64,000 nucleotides of DNA. It comes from Dysidea avara (Eukaryota > Porifera > Demospongiae > Dictyoceratida > Dysideidae). The position numbers and the translations under genes are program-made. Location: contig NC_089275.1 of assembly GCF_963678975.1 (NCBI RefSeq), forward strand, positions 16,690,220 through 16,754,219, written 5' to 3'. Under the pieces are notes generated by a model that was given only the letters and a program-made list of their open reading frames with translations, had not been told where the DNA came from and made no database searches. Positions 25,281 through 37,200 of the stretch are shown piece after piece; the stretch's first letter is position 1; every line of letters starts with the position of its first letter.

Positions 25281-28200
25281 CTATATGAAAAATCACAACA
25301 TAAGTGACACTTTCATCCACACAGTGTATTCACTATGGACATACATACATACTGTACCACGTACAAAATATAGGCAATTGGGTGTCCAAAATTCTGAGCA
25401 TGTTGTCTGGTGGTTATTCAATTAGATATTTTTATTAAACTTGAGTTACCAAGCAGACTGGGAATGCTGCACTATATTGTAGTGTTCCACCAATACAGAA
25501 AAATATCTACCAATCCGATACCTAGCAGTAAATTTCACCAATACAGATAATTTCCATATACAATTTACACATCTCTCAAGTTAGCTATGTGTGACTGTTC
25601 TATAAAGATAAGTGTGGTGACTGTTCTATTAGAGTATTTCGATACAAAGAGTAATAATTATATGAACTCCTGGTAGCAGTTGCTCAATGTTTAACAAGCA
25701 CCTTTATACTAGAATAATGCTTAACACTACAGGTGTATTTCCAGCCTGTTATACACCAAGTTTTTTCTAGTATTTATGATGATAGTTATGATGACAGTTG
25801 GCACGAGTGGATAGTGGACAATAATCAGTATCAGAATACCTAAAGAACCGTTGCCGATTGATATCAAAATGCCCAATATCGACTTCGATTTGATACCAAT
25901 CCGATTATCATATTGTGAACAATTTACCACATTTTTTAATACTAGTTAAAGCACCGTTGCGCGTACAATATGGAAATAAAAGCACGAGGGAGTGGGCAAG
26001 AGACTAATATAGCACAAGGCGAAGCCAATTACTATATTAGGCTCAAGACCATGTCTGAGTGCTTTTATTTTCACATTGTACAAGCGTAGTGGTGCTTTAA
26101 CTGGTTCAAAATGCTGTCTTGTCGTCTTGTTTGGAACGTTCATTTCATGAAATCAAACCGCATTGGTTTTCAGTTATCAGACAATCAGCAAGTGTCTATG
26201 TAGTACAAGTGTGGTAGTAAAATAAATAGTATCCTTTTGGCTACTTTTGGCGATTGGCTACTTTTTGCGATTAGAAATGTTACGCACATGACCTTGTTTT
26301 TCGTAAATATTTTCCAATCAATGCATAACTGTTCTTTATTTTGCAAACCAATGCATAACTGTTCTTTATTGTGACGCAAATAGAAAATATAATACACTAG
26401 AATACGTTACAGAAAATAAAGCACACCTTTTGCTTTGATCTCACCCACACAAAGTACTTTAATCAGAATTATGACATGGAACAAACAACCAAGACGACCA
26501 GTCATATACTGACGCAGACGCCAGTTATTAAGTCCACATGGTGTATACTACGTGTTAAGCAAAGCAGAAAATCGCCAAACAAGCCAGAAGTATTACAGCT
26601 GCCTGTAATAATGCCAATTTCCAAAAAGCTTTACTGATTAGTGGTACCTAAACCAGTTTAAAATGTGAAAGACACAATTTTGCACAAATAATAATCTCCT
26701 AGCGGAAGCTCCCAGCTGGTATTTATAAGCTTAAATAGTTTAGTTAATTTCTTCTCCAAAAATAATAAGTGCATCCACCTATGTAATAACCAGAGTCTAC
26801 GATGAGTATAATATATAGTGACATACAGTATGTACCTGTGTTTCTCAGCCAAGTCACTGCTAATTTCAGCCAACAGATTGGAGCATGTTATTTTGCCATT
26901 TGCATCAGAGTCCAAACTCTTTTGCACACCATCTGACAATTCACTATGCTTACTGTCAACATTTTCATTACTTCGTTTTTGGGATACAGGTGACTGGTCA
27001 GCATGTTCATCTTCAGCAGAAGTAAACAACTGTTTGCAGACATCTTCACTGGCTAGTTGATTAACAATCACTTCATCTGTGGAGTATATCTCACTAGATT
27101 CAGGGTCTTTGTCAACATCAGAATAGTACTGAGGAGTGTCAACAAGCAAACGAGTTGTAGTTGGTTGCACTGAAGCGGGTTGTGAAAATTTGAAACATGT
27201 TTCAACTAGACCATCTTTAGTTTTCATACTTGGAGACACACAGTCATTCAAAAGTCTGTCTTGGTGGTTACCTGTAACATTTGGTGGACTAGCGCTGTTC
27301 TGTTTAAAAGCTTTAATGCTAGGACGATGCAAGTTTTCTGCAATGGGATATCGCTTGTCTGTGATGTTACGAATAAGTGGATGTGAAGTGGACTTTTTGA
27401 TTGAAGAATTGTGTGTACTACTTTTTACATCATCCTGATGATTCGTGGGCTGAAAAATCGATGAGGAACTGGAATATGGATTAGCGGTCACAAGATTGCA
27501 AAGAGAACCAAATTGATATGCTTCCTTCAATCCATTGTGAGCAGATAATGACCTTGGACAGCTGAGATAACTGGAAGCTTTTGCTTCAAATCTGTAAGGG
27601 CTGAGGTGTCCCTCTCGGTTATTACTAAACTTGATAAAATTGATATCCGGAGTTGCAGAGAAATACTTGACATCATCTGCAGAAATAGATGTCTTCAGTA
27701 GTGGCTGGCAGGGAACAGAGCCTGCTTTCTTGAAAGGACGACGTGTGGTAACGAACTTATCGATATCAGGTGCACCAGTATTCTCCAAACTCGACGATAT
27801 GGCATCATCTACATGGCAATGCTGTTCATCATTACCTGAACTGGTTGAAGGTTTGCTCAGGTAATCTTCTTTACATGAAGTTTTCACTGTAAATTCAACA
27901 AGCGGAAAGCCATCATCATCGCTTATAGAGCGACGGATCACTGGATGACCACACAGTCTTGCCACTTCAGCATCACTGTAAGCAGCTATAGAACAGCTAT
28001 TGGCAGCAGAAGTTGTGGCACTGGTGGAAGCGGTAGTGGAAATTTCACCATTGGCATCATTGTAACCAGCAAGTGATTCGGCAGAATATGATGGCTGTAG
28101 TACAAGGTAGGCATTCTTCCTCATCTTACCTACCAGTATACAACACAGTAATGACACTTAGACAAAGCACACACAGTATATGCACAGACACACGTGTACA

Positions 28201-31200
28201 CACACACACGCACGTACACACGCGCATGTGCGCACACACACGCGCATGTGCGCACACACACGCGCATGTGCACACACACACGCGCATGTGCACACACACA
28301 CGCGCATGTGCACACACACAAACAACACTTACCATAGTCAGTGTGTCTACAGCGACGAAGTATTGATTTCTTAGTAGCCTTTACAGTCAGTGGAGTACGG
28401 AACAATCTACCAGATCCCAACTTGCTGCTGCCAACAGACTGTTGTAAGATGGCTTGTCTACATGTATATGAATTTTTTATAAAGACAAAACCCTTTAAAT
28501 TGACACAAACTATAACAATGCAGATCCCTACTACTGTATAGCAGGAAACTTTTCTTCACAAGGTTAAATTTTCAAAAAAAAAATTAAATCATGTTTTAAA
28601 AATACCGTTTTGTAGAAATACAAGTACCAATATAATTACATTTTAGAAGTGGTAGCTCATCAAGGTGAAAGTATTAAAAAAATCCAGGTGTTTGTTTTCT
28701 ACCTCTGAAAGATGAACATGTATAGCCTACACAAGCAAGTTTTGGATCCCAAGAGAATGTCATTTAGTTAGAGCAAATAAACTACCTAGAAGGGCTGAAA
28801 AAGCTAGTTGTGGCTCATTCTGTCATGTAGGCCATTTGGATTGATTTCTGGCTAAGAAACACATGGTGGTCGGAACCTAGCTACAGAAGAAGGAGTATAG
28901 CGCTTCTACCAAGGCCTTATCAACTGTACCTATACTTAGCTCAACAATCAAAGCAACAAATTCTACTGTACATGGAATTTGCAAATCCTTATATTAAAGG
29001 TGCAGCATGGTAACAAAGTTGCTGCTTAATATATATATAGTCAAGCACTTTTCCCCAGAAATTTACCTTTTAAAAACTTTGGCATAGTGAAATTCCATGA
29101 AATGTTGGGACAGGCAGTGATTTTATGTACAGAGAAGGTACAATTTTTCTTTCTACTTGTATACACATATCAGGAGCTCATAAGTGCTGCACCTTTGGTA
29201 CCTATAAGCTCCTGTGTATACAGAAATGAGCTTCATAAGTAAACTTGCAGTCCTTGCAGAATTACCTGGAAATTTGTTATCAGAGAACAGTTTCTGTAGC
29301 CCATGAAACAAAGATCACACAAATGCTAAACTTAGAAATTTTAAGTTGGATTAGGGACCCAAGAATAAAAAAAAGGAACAGCGAAGCAAGAGAGATTGCC
29401 TATACACAGAGTTGGGGTAGTTACTTCAGAAAAGTAGCTAGTTACTAGATACACGTTACTTTTATCCCATGTAACTTAGTTACAGTTACTTTTCAAAAGG
29501 TAACTAAGTACTCTAGTTACTAGTCACTTTCATAGTATAAATTATGACTTGTTTTTAGCTTTTGTAACATGAATTTTGCTCAGATTTGCATCATCAAGGG
29601 ATTTAATACATATGTACACTTAAAATAATAATTCTGTTGCAATTTCAGGTCAGTTTAATTATTGCTACATCTGTTACTCAAGCTGAATCATAGAAAACAG
29701 TACACAGAATCTGTCTACTTAATGTGGCTGTAGCATATATGGCACAAAACTTGAAGTGCTCTTGCTTTTAAAGCATAATTAGTTATAGTTACAATGTAAT
29801 TATTGTAATTAGTTATTATTGTAACTTAGTTACTTTTCATACAATTACTCCTAGTTACAAGTTACTATTACAAAGCAAGTAACTAGTTATATTACTAGTT
29901 ACTTTAAGAGTAATCTGTTACGTAACTTAGTTACAAAAGTAACTAGTTACCCCCAACTCTGCCTATACAGTACCTGCAGATATACATTCTACATTTCAGT
30001 TTATAAACCACGACTGAAGTAGGGATTAAAATGTCTTTTTATAAAAGTATATCTGCAGGTATAGGAAACATGCCCCCTCTTGTTTCAATACCTTTTTTTG
30101 CTGTTCCTTTGTTTTTCACAACTTTTTTTTATTCTTGGGTCCCTAATATAAATTTCTAATTTTCCCCTCTATACTGTATTTGTTTGCTTACTTAAAAATA
30201 ACATTATGACTATTGAACCTGCATATAATGCAGAATGGCACCAGGCATACCATAAAATAAATTTTGCATTTGAACACGTGCCCCAACAGTCAGTTACTGA
30301 TAGTGCAGTGATCATACACTTTGTCTTCAGCTAAGTTCCGCCAATTACACAAAAATACAAATGAAGAACAGTACAAGCAATTATTACGGAAATACGGGAG
30401 ATAAGCTTAACTAATAGATACCACCACAGCCGCAGGGAAGCCATATTATGCTACAGCAAATCGACACCTTGCATTGTCAGCGAAAAGAACTGGGACACAA
30501 AGGAGGATAAAAAAAAACTCCATGATGCGTGTATTGTACATGTACTGCAATTGGCGAAAAGGCACGTCTCAGGATGAAGCAATGTCAAACAGTAATCAAA
30601 TCAAGATCGTAGCCATATGCATTGTAGTCACAGAGCTGGGCGATATGAGATTTGTCAAAGCCGGTATGGTATTATAGAAAACATCACAGTACAAACACAT
30701 ACCATGGTATTTAAAAAAAAAATTTATGAATAAAGTGTTAAATGAACTTACTTTTGGAAAGGGTGATAGAAGGTTATTATCTTTAACATTGGTATGGGCA
30801 GGAATAACAGGATGATGCTACAAATAAGCTGCCTCAAACTCTATAGACGGTATAGCAGTATTTTCTAAATTCATCCGGTATGGTAACAGTATCAATAAAA
30901 TATCTTTCTCCCACAATATGTACCGGTATATCTAGTTAGTCAGTTAGTAGAAAATTTATAAAAGTCTATAGAAACTTGTTGGAAGGGTCTGGAGGGGCTC
31001 TGAAGGCATTTTTGGGCTTGGTTATGCGTACATAATACTGTCAAGCTGTTTAGAAGGAAAATTGAGGCTGTGCTTCGAATGATATTGAAGGGCAAGAAGC
31101 CAAATACTACATGATCCCTAATATCTACCATACTGTATGATACAAGGTATAACACATTATGTGGACCACTATCAGTTCTACTGTTTGATATTACCTCTTA

Positions 31201-34200
31201 CTAGCTGACATCGAGTGTGGATCATGATCTACTTTGCGTTTAGCTGCTACTAATGGTGACGATGGGGTCTCTGTCCTTCCACTGTTTTCAAGATGACTGA
31301 ACACATGTGGAACATACTCAGATGTTGCCTTGGTGATAGGGCTAGAAGTGGGAGTCTTGGTATCACTGTTCTTGTTCCCATATCGAGATCGGAACTTGTT
31401 ACCCAGATTATGGACAAACACTGCAATGTGATGTTTACATGTATAAAAATCTACATACAATTAGTACATGTATATTGTGAATAACGTGGGCCAAAATGAG
31501 AATAAAACACCGTGTGTACATGCATAAATATTGGCAAGTTAATAATTTGTGTACACAAATACATACAGCATTATTATTATGGCAGCAAAAGTAAAAAAAA
31601 TGAGTACAATTCAAACTGGTCTTGTATATCTAAGTGAGAGTTCGCAGAATCACAAAACTAAGGGTATCACTATGAAATAAGCTCCAGCATAAAACACAGG
31701 AAATTGCAGCACATGTAATGTAATGTTAATGTACTGTGCACAGAATAAATAACACAGAACACACACTTCTGGTGCGGCTCTTTTTAGTGGACTTCTTGCG
31801 GACATGTCCAGTAGTAGCCATAGCAATGTCTCCATCACTGTCTAGTTCATCACCAGTGGAGCCATCAGGGGTAACTAAAGAATCACAACAAACCAACCAT
31901 AACACACTCTACAATTGTGACCTAATTTTAGAAAACCGTCAATATCCGCACAATTTTCAACATGCATTTTATTTGTTCTTTTTTTTTTCTACAAGGACAG
32001 AGGAATGGACTAGCTAAGTTTCAGCTTCATAAGTTAAGCAGCATTGGAAATACAGCACTAGACAGCCAGACTAGCAAATAAATTGATATGTACAGAAGCT
32101 ATCGAGAAAAGAATCTACAGGTGCTTACATAAACCATCATAACTTACTGATACAACGGTGTACGAAATTGAATCTTCGCTCATTGTGTTCGCCATGAATT
32201 TATGCATCCACCAAGGTATAGTTTTTGCCCCAGGCATGCTTCTGTGCTCGAGAAGGAAGGTAAATTCACTGAAAAACGATTGTCGGTAAATTCTATCGTC
32301 ACCGCAACGTAAAAAAAAAACGTCTGTAACTTTGAAATCCTTTTGTGTATGGAGATGAAACAAAGATTTTTGTACTCTCTATGAACAGGCGAACACGATG
32401 ATGCCTAGGATTTATCCATTGGAGGCTTAATTCGCCCACCAGTGAGGCAGTAAAACCTTGCACAATTTTTTTTCTGGAGCTTGCGTTTTTTACCTATAGT
32501 TTTAAATGTGTTTTATTACAAAAGTACTATTGTGCGTATATCGACGGTTTTCCAAAATTCGGTCACAATTATTGTTGTTGTAAGCTGTATACATACAGAC
32601 CTAGTACAGATATTGGTACTGTAGGAACTCGGGATTATCTAAACCTTTAGTCCAAACACAGAATATTCAGTTTGGTTAGGCCTCTTTTTGTACTGTATCC
32701 TCTATTAGAACAGTATGCTTTGATCTTTGGGAAATAATTAGGTCTTTATAAACACCTAAAATAGGTCACCAAGAGTTAGTAACCTCCTGAGTAATTTATT
32801 CATACTTCAACACAGAGTACTTAAACAACATTCTTATTGAATCCATTTTATTTATAGATCACTTATTTCAACATTTACACACTTGAATTGGCACATACTA
32901 GAGGATAATAAAGTTAGATGTCACTACTGTACTGTGAAAATAACCCTATAAAACAAGTCAGGTTTTCGCTCAGCAGATTACATATTGTAACTAGTACTAT
33001 ACAGTACCTTCAGTTCTCTGGATAACATCTGACCAAATTAGCCAACATCTGACCATAACATTGTATTTGGCAGGACATAATGTCATATCAAAGACAGGTC
33101 AAAGGAGCCCAAAAAGCTCAGTGTGCATATTAGTTGACTGTTTATTTGGTGACATTCAATTAAGCCACCCAAAGGAGTGACCACAAATGTACCAATGCCA
33201 ACCTCTCTGCTGTTCAGAAACTCCACAAAAGGGAGTACGTAAACAGTGGAATGGACTACTGGAATGGTGTAATGAAATTTTGCAATTATTTTTTTACATG
33301 CATACAAGCAGTGTTGGGCAAGTTACTTTGTAAAAGTAACTGGTTACATATTACATATTACTTGCAACAGAACTATTTAGTTACAGTTACATATTACCCA
33401 TAAAATAAAGTAACTGTAATAATATTACATATTATATTACTTTGTGTCCACAGCCTTAAGCTGTCACGTGTGAAACTACCACCTTATCACGTGACATGAT
33501 TGCGTTGTTGGACAATGTGCAAATCTTGGTTATAAGTAAGAAGCTAGTGAATAAGCTTCATTCAGTAGGCCTCGTTACTTCGTTGCGGTTAGGCGTTACT
33601 CAGAAGATTACTAACGAGATTAGTAACTTCGTTACTTTTAGTAATAATATTACGTCATATTAGACCCGTTACAGTAATTATATTTTATATTACCTGTTTT
33701 CATAGCGTATTTCGTTATATTACTTTGTTATCACAAAAGTAATAATATTACGTAACGCGTTACTCCCAACACTGCACACAAGTACAATTCCTCCCCCTTA
33801 ACCCTTTAAGGACCAAAAATTGTGTGCATAGTCTACCCTGAAAGCCCACACGTTTTATGATTATTGCGCATTTAGTGTTTTAAAAAAATATAATAAGTTT
33901 ATAGCATTGACAAAGCCCCTACAAATGCTCAATTGTATAACAAATTATACTAAAAGACTCGCCTGACAATAATAAACAACATTATCTAACTTACCAAAGT
34001 GTAGAACCAATGTCTTAAAAGCACTAAGGTGAGTTTCAAACACCTACACGCGACCGATTTCTTCGTGACACAATCAATAAAAACAGTCCGCCATTTTAGT
34101 TTTTTAAAACCGCATCACGTGATCTTGTATATCAAATTATTTGCTTCTAAATAGTGCGCACTCTGAGCTTTATTTGAAGTTAATACGATGAACACAGCCA

Positions 34201-37200
34201 AAGTTATGGAGCGATTTCTACAAGGTTAGTTTTATTGTTGTGTAAATATTAAATGTTTGTACTTTGTTAGGAATTTTACACAGGCTTAGTTTTGCGTGAT
34301 AAGTTGGCCTTATATATCAAAAGAATCGCCTATGAATGGTGAATACAATGGCCCCTGTTTCGATCTAATAGCTTCATTTGTTGCGGAGTTATAGCTCTTT
34401 GTTTACTGCCAATAATCTTGGACGTAATATTACGGCGCTGGTCTTTAGAGCAATACCTACTTTGGACGTAATATTACGGCAGCGGTCCTTAAAGGGTTAA
34501 GTGCAAATAAATATGATTCCCTTTGAAGTTAACTCTTTTAGCATCACTATAGAATGCCAATGTAATGAACATGCACAATATATAGCAGATTATTGGGAAC
34601 ACCAAGAAGACTCCCCTTGTTCACAAATGTGTCACATTGCACACTACACTGAACCTTCATTAATTAATTTAATTAACCCTTTCATGGCTGTAACCAGATT
34701 TTTCTGGCACAATAGCATAAAACACGTGCTGAGTGTAATTTCAACATGCTAGCGCTTTTGTTGTGCATTTCGTAGTAAGATGTGCGAATCCTAAAGTGGG
34801 CACGTCCACAGAGGTTCTGTTTGTGGGATAATTACATAGTTTGTGTACTGGTTTATTACATAACCTAGTAAAACTTTTCTTTCAAAAATAGGGCTATTTC
34901 GTTTATATTTGAGTTGATAGTCACGTTTTGAGCAATGATACACCATTTTAGATAGGCTAAGGGCTAAGGGAACCAGCAAATGGTTGTTGATGGTTTTTCA
35001 GACGTGTGGCGTGATTCAATTGTGTGCACACTGAATTTGTGATAAAACTAAAGAAACCGGCCATGAAGCAATATAAAGTAGTTCAATACATTGTAACACG
35101 TATTTGTAGACAGTGTATTTGCGGCCGCCTGTATCTCAAGGCTGCTTTTAGCATATTTTGTAGTTTTGTCGTCTTACTTTGTGGTTTTATTTACGTAAAC
35201 AAAAACAACTTAGTCAAGATTGTTAGTCCATGGCATCTAGAGATAGTAACCAAGTGGTTTAGTGTACCTATACAGCATGATTCGGCATGCCTTGTAAAGC
35301 GCGCTGGGAAATTCAGCCATGAAAGGGATAATTATATAATTATTATAATTATTAAGACAGTTATAGGTTTAAGTTTCAGCAAGTGATAAAGTATCGAGTC
35401 ATACATCATACAAGTGTTACATGTATAGTGAGAAGTATGCTAAAAGAGCAAAGAGCTGACTAGCACTTCAAGGGGAATCCTATTTATTTACTTACTTAAG
35501 GGGGAGGAGTTGTACATATTTAGATGTAAAAATGATATTGAACCTTAAAAAACTTCATCCCATCATTCAAGGGCGTAGGGAGGGGAGGGTTCCAAGAGGT
35601 TTAGGACTCTCCTGTAAAATTTAGACTTCACAGCAGGACCCTAACACACCATTTAGTGTGGCAGGACAAAATGAGTGAGTAATAGTGTGTGACACAGCAC
35701 AACAATTGATAAAGCTCGCACATGACTTATCTATCAGGGAAGGATGTACAGAGGTAACATGAGCCCTCTTGAAAACTTTTTAAAAAAAAGACCAATATAC
35801 TCTAATAGAGCAGTCAGGTATATACACTAATAGAGCAGCCACGTATTTATTGTTAAATACTATCCCACTAGGGACCTGTGAGGAGGCACAACATGCAGTC
35901 TACACATGCGCTAAAGGAGCCACAAAAGTCTGGATCTGAGATCTTCTCTTAATCATTGACTTGTCTCCAGCAAGGGGGTAAAGCACTCTAATAGAACATG
36001 CATGTAATTATCTGTAATGTTAAGGAACTTCATTATAGTCAGTATGTATTCGTTCACCTGGGCCCAGCCAAATACAGTAATACCACAGAAGTGAACATGT
36101 GTTCACTTCCAATGGTTTTGTACTGGAACAGGCATGTTTTCATGTTGTAAACCTGTCTGTGCACCTGAATCATCCATACCAAATGCATGGGATAATTTTA
36201 AGCCTCATAACTCACTTGTTCTTGCCCTTATCAAAGCACTTTTTAAACTAACAGTTCTGGTGTTTAAAGTGCTTTGCAATGGCAGTGCTGCTAAATGTTT
36301 GGGCAGTTGGCCCTTGTAACAAGAAACAAGGGGAACGAAGTTTTTCAGCCATTATTCTAACATTAAATGCAAAATTGACCATGATCTTATACTGCTATAG
36401 CTTTGGTGTGCATGCAGTGTTTAACAATATAGAACTCCAGAAAATGTATCACTTGGGCATGTAAAATGAATCCACATGCTATGCATATTAATTTGCAGTT
36501 ATAATGTTTTGATTTTAAGTCATCTCATTTAATTTGTGCCAGTGGATTCAGTGGGATAACTATCACTTACAGATGCATATGTGTCTGTGTTATGTTGCCT
36601 GTTTCCACTAGGTAGCTTTATCTATAGTACTAGCTTCATCCCAGAGGCACTTATAGGCATTATAATTAAAGTATTTTTGGACAAAATATAGCAATTTGCT
36701 GAGTTTTGATTCATTAAAATATTGACAGTCTCTCAGTGGCTGACACCTGCTTTTGGTAACTCAATACTACTGTTGGAGCCCCCCTTCACAGAATCCTGGC
36801 TATGCCCCTGCAATTCCAATATTCTATTCCACTGTTTACATGCTTTCCTCACAAATATTACTTTAATAGTACCTCAGCACAAAAAAATGAATCCTCAGCA
36901 CAACAAAGAATGCCCACAGCCAAGAGTGTCTTACATCAAACAACAGGCAGTGTCACTTGTGTCCATGCAATGTATAAGTATATATATTAGAGATGGACTG
37001 ATACCACTTTTTAAACCAATATTTCCGATACGAGTATTTGTACTGAAATTATTTGCCGATACTGATACTATACATTGAAGCCTAGACAAGTTTATTATAG
37101 AAATTTCATTGTTGTGATACATAGCTAGCTATTAAAATTGATTGATCTCAGTTCAATCAAGTTTTAAAATATTCATTGTGTAACAGCTAAACATGATAAA

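Noticed and set aside
28192..28322. Regular repeats resembling a CRISPR array
   Set aside because: Units are CA/CG minisatellite repeats without unique spacers, in an animal intron.
35024..35386. 120-codon open frame across the right end of the second piggyBac-type MITE
   Set aside because: It crosses a transposon boundary and ends in an AT-rich run of Ile codons; no recognisable transposase motif.
35568..36811. One hAT element bounded by CAAGGGCGTAGG and CCTGGCTATGCCCCTG
   Set aside because: The 8-bp flanks differ and the ends are not good mirrors, so these are more likely two unrelated ends.
36722..37078. 118-codon frame in RhoGAP intron 4
   Set aside because: It runs through a transposon end and the start of a hAT-like remnant, with no family motif.
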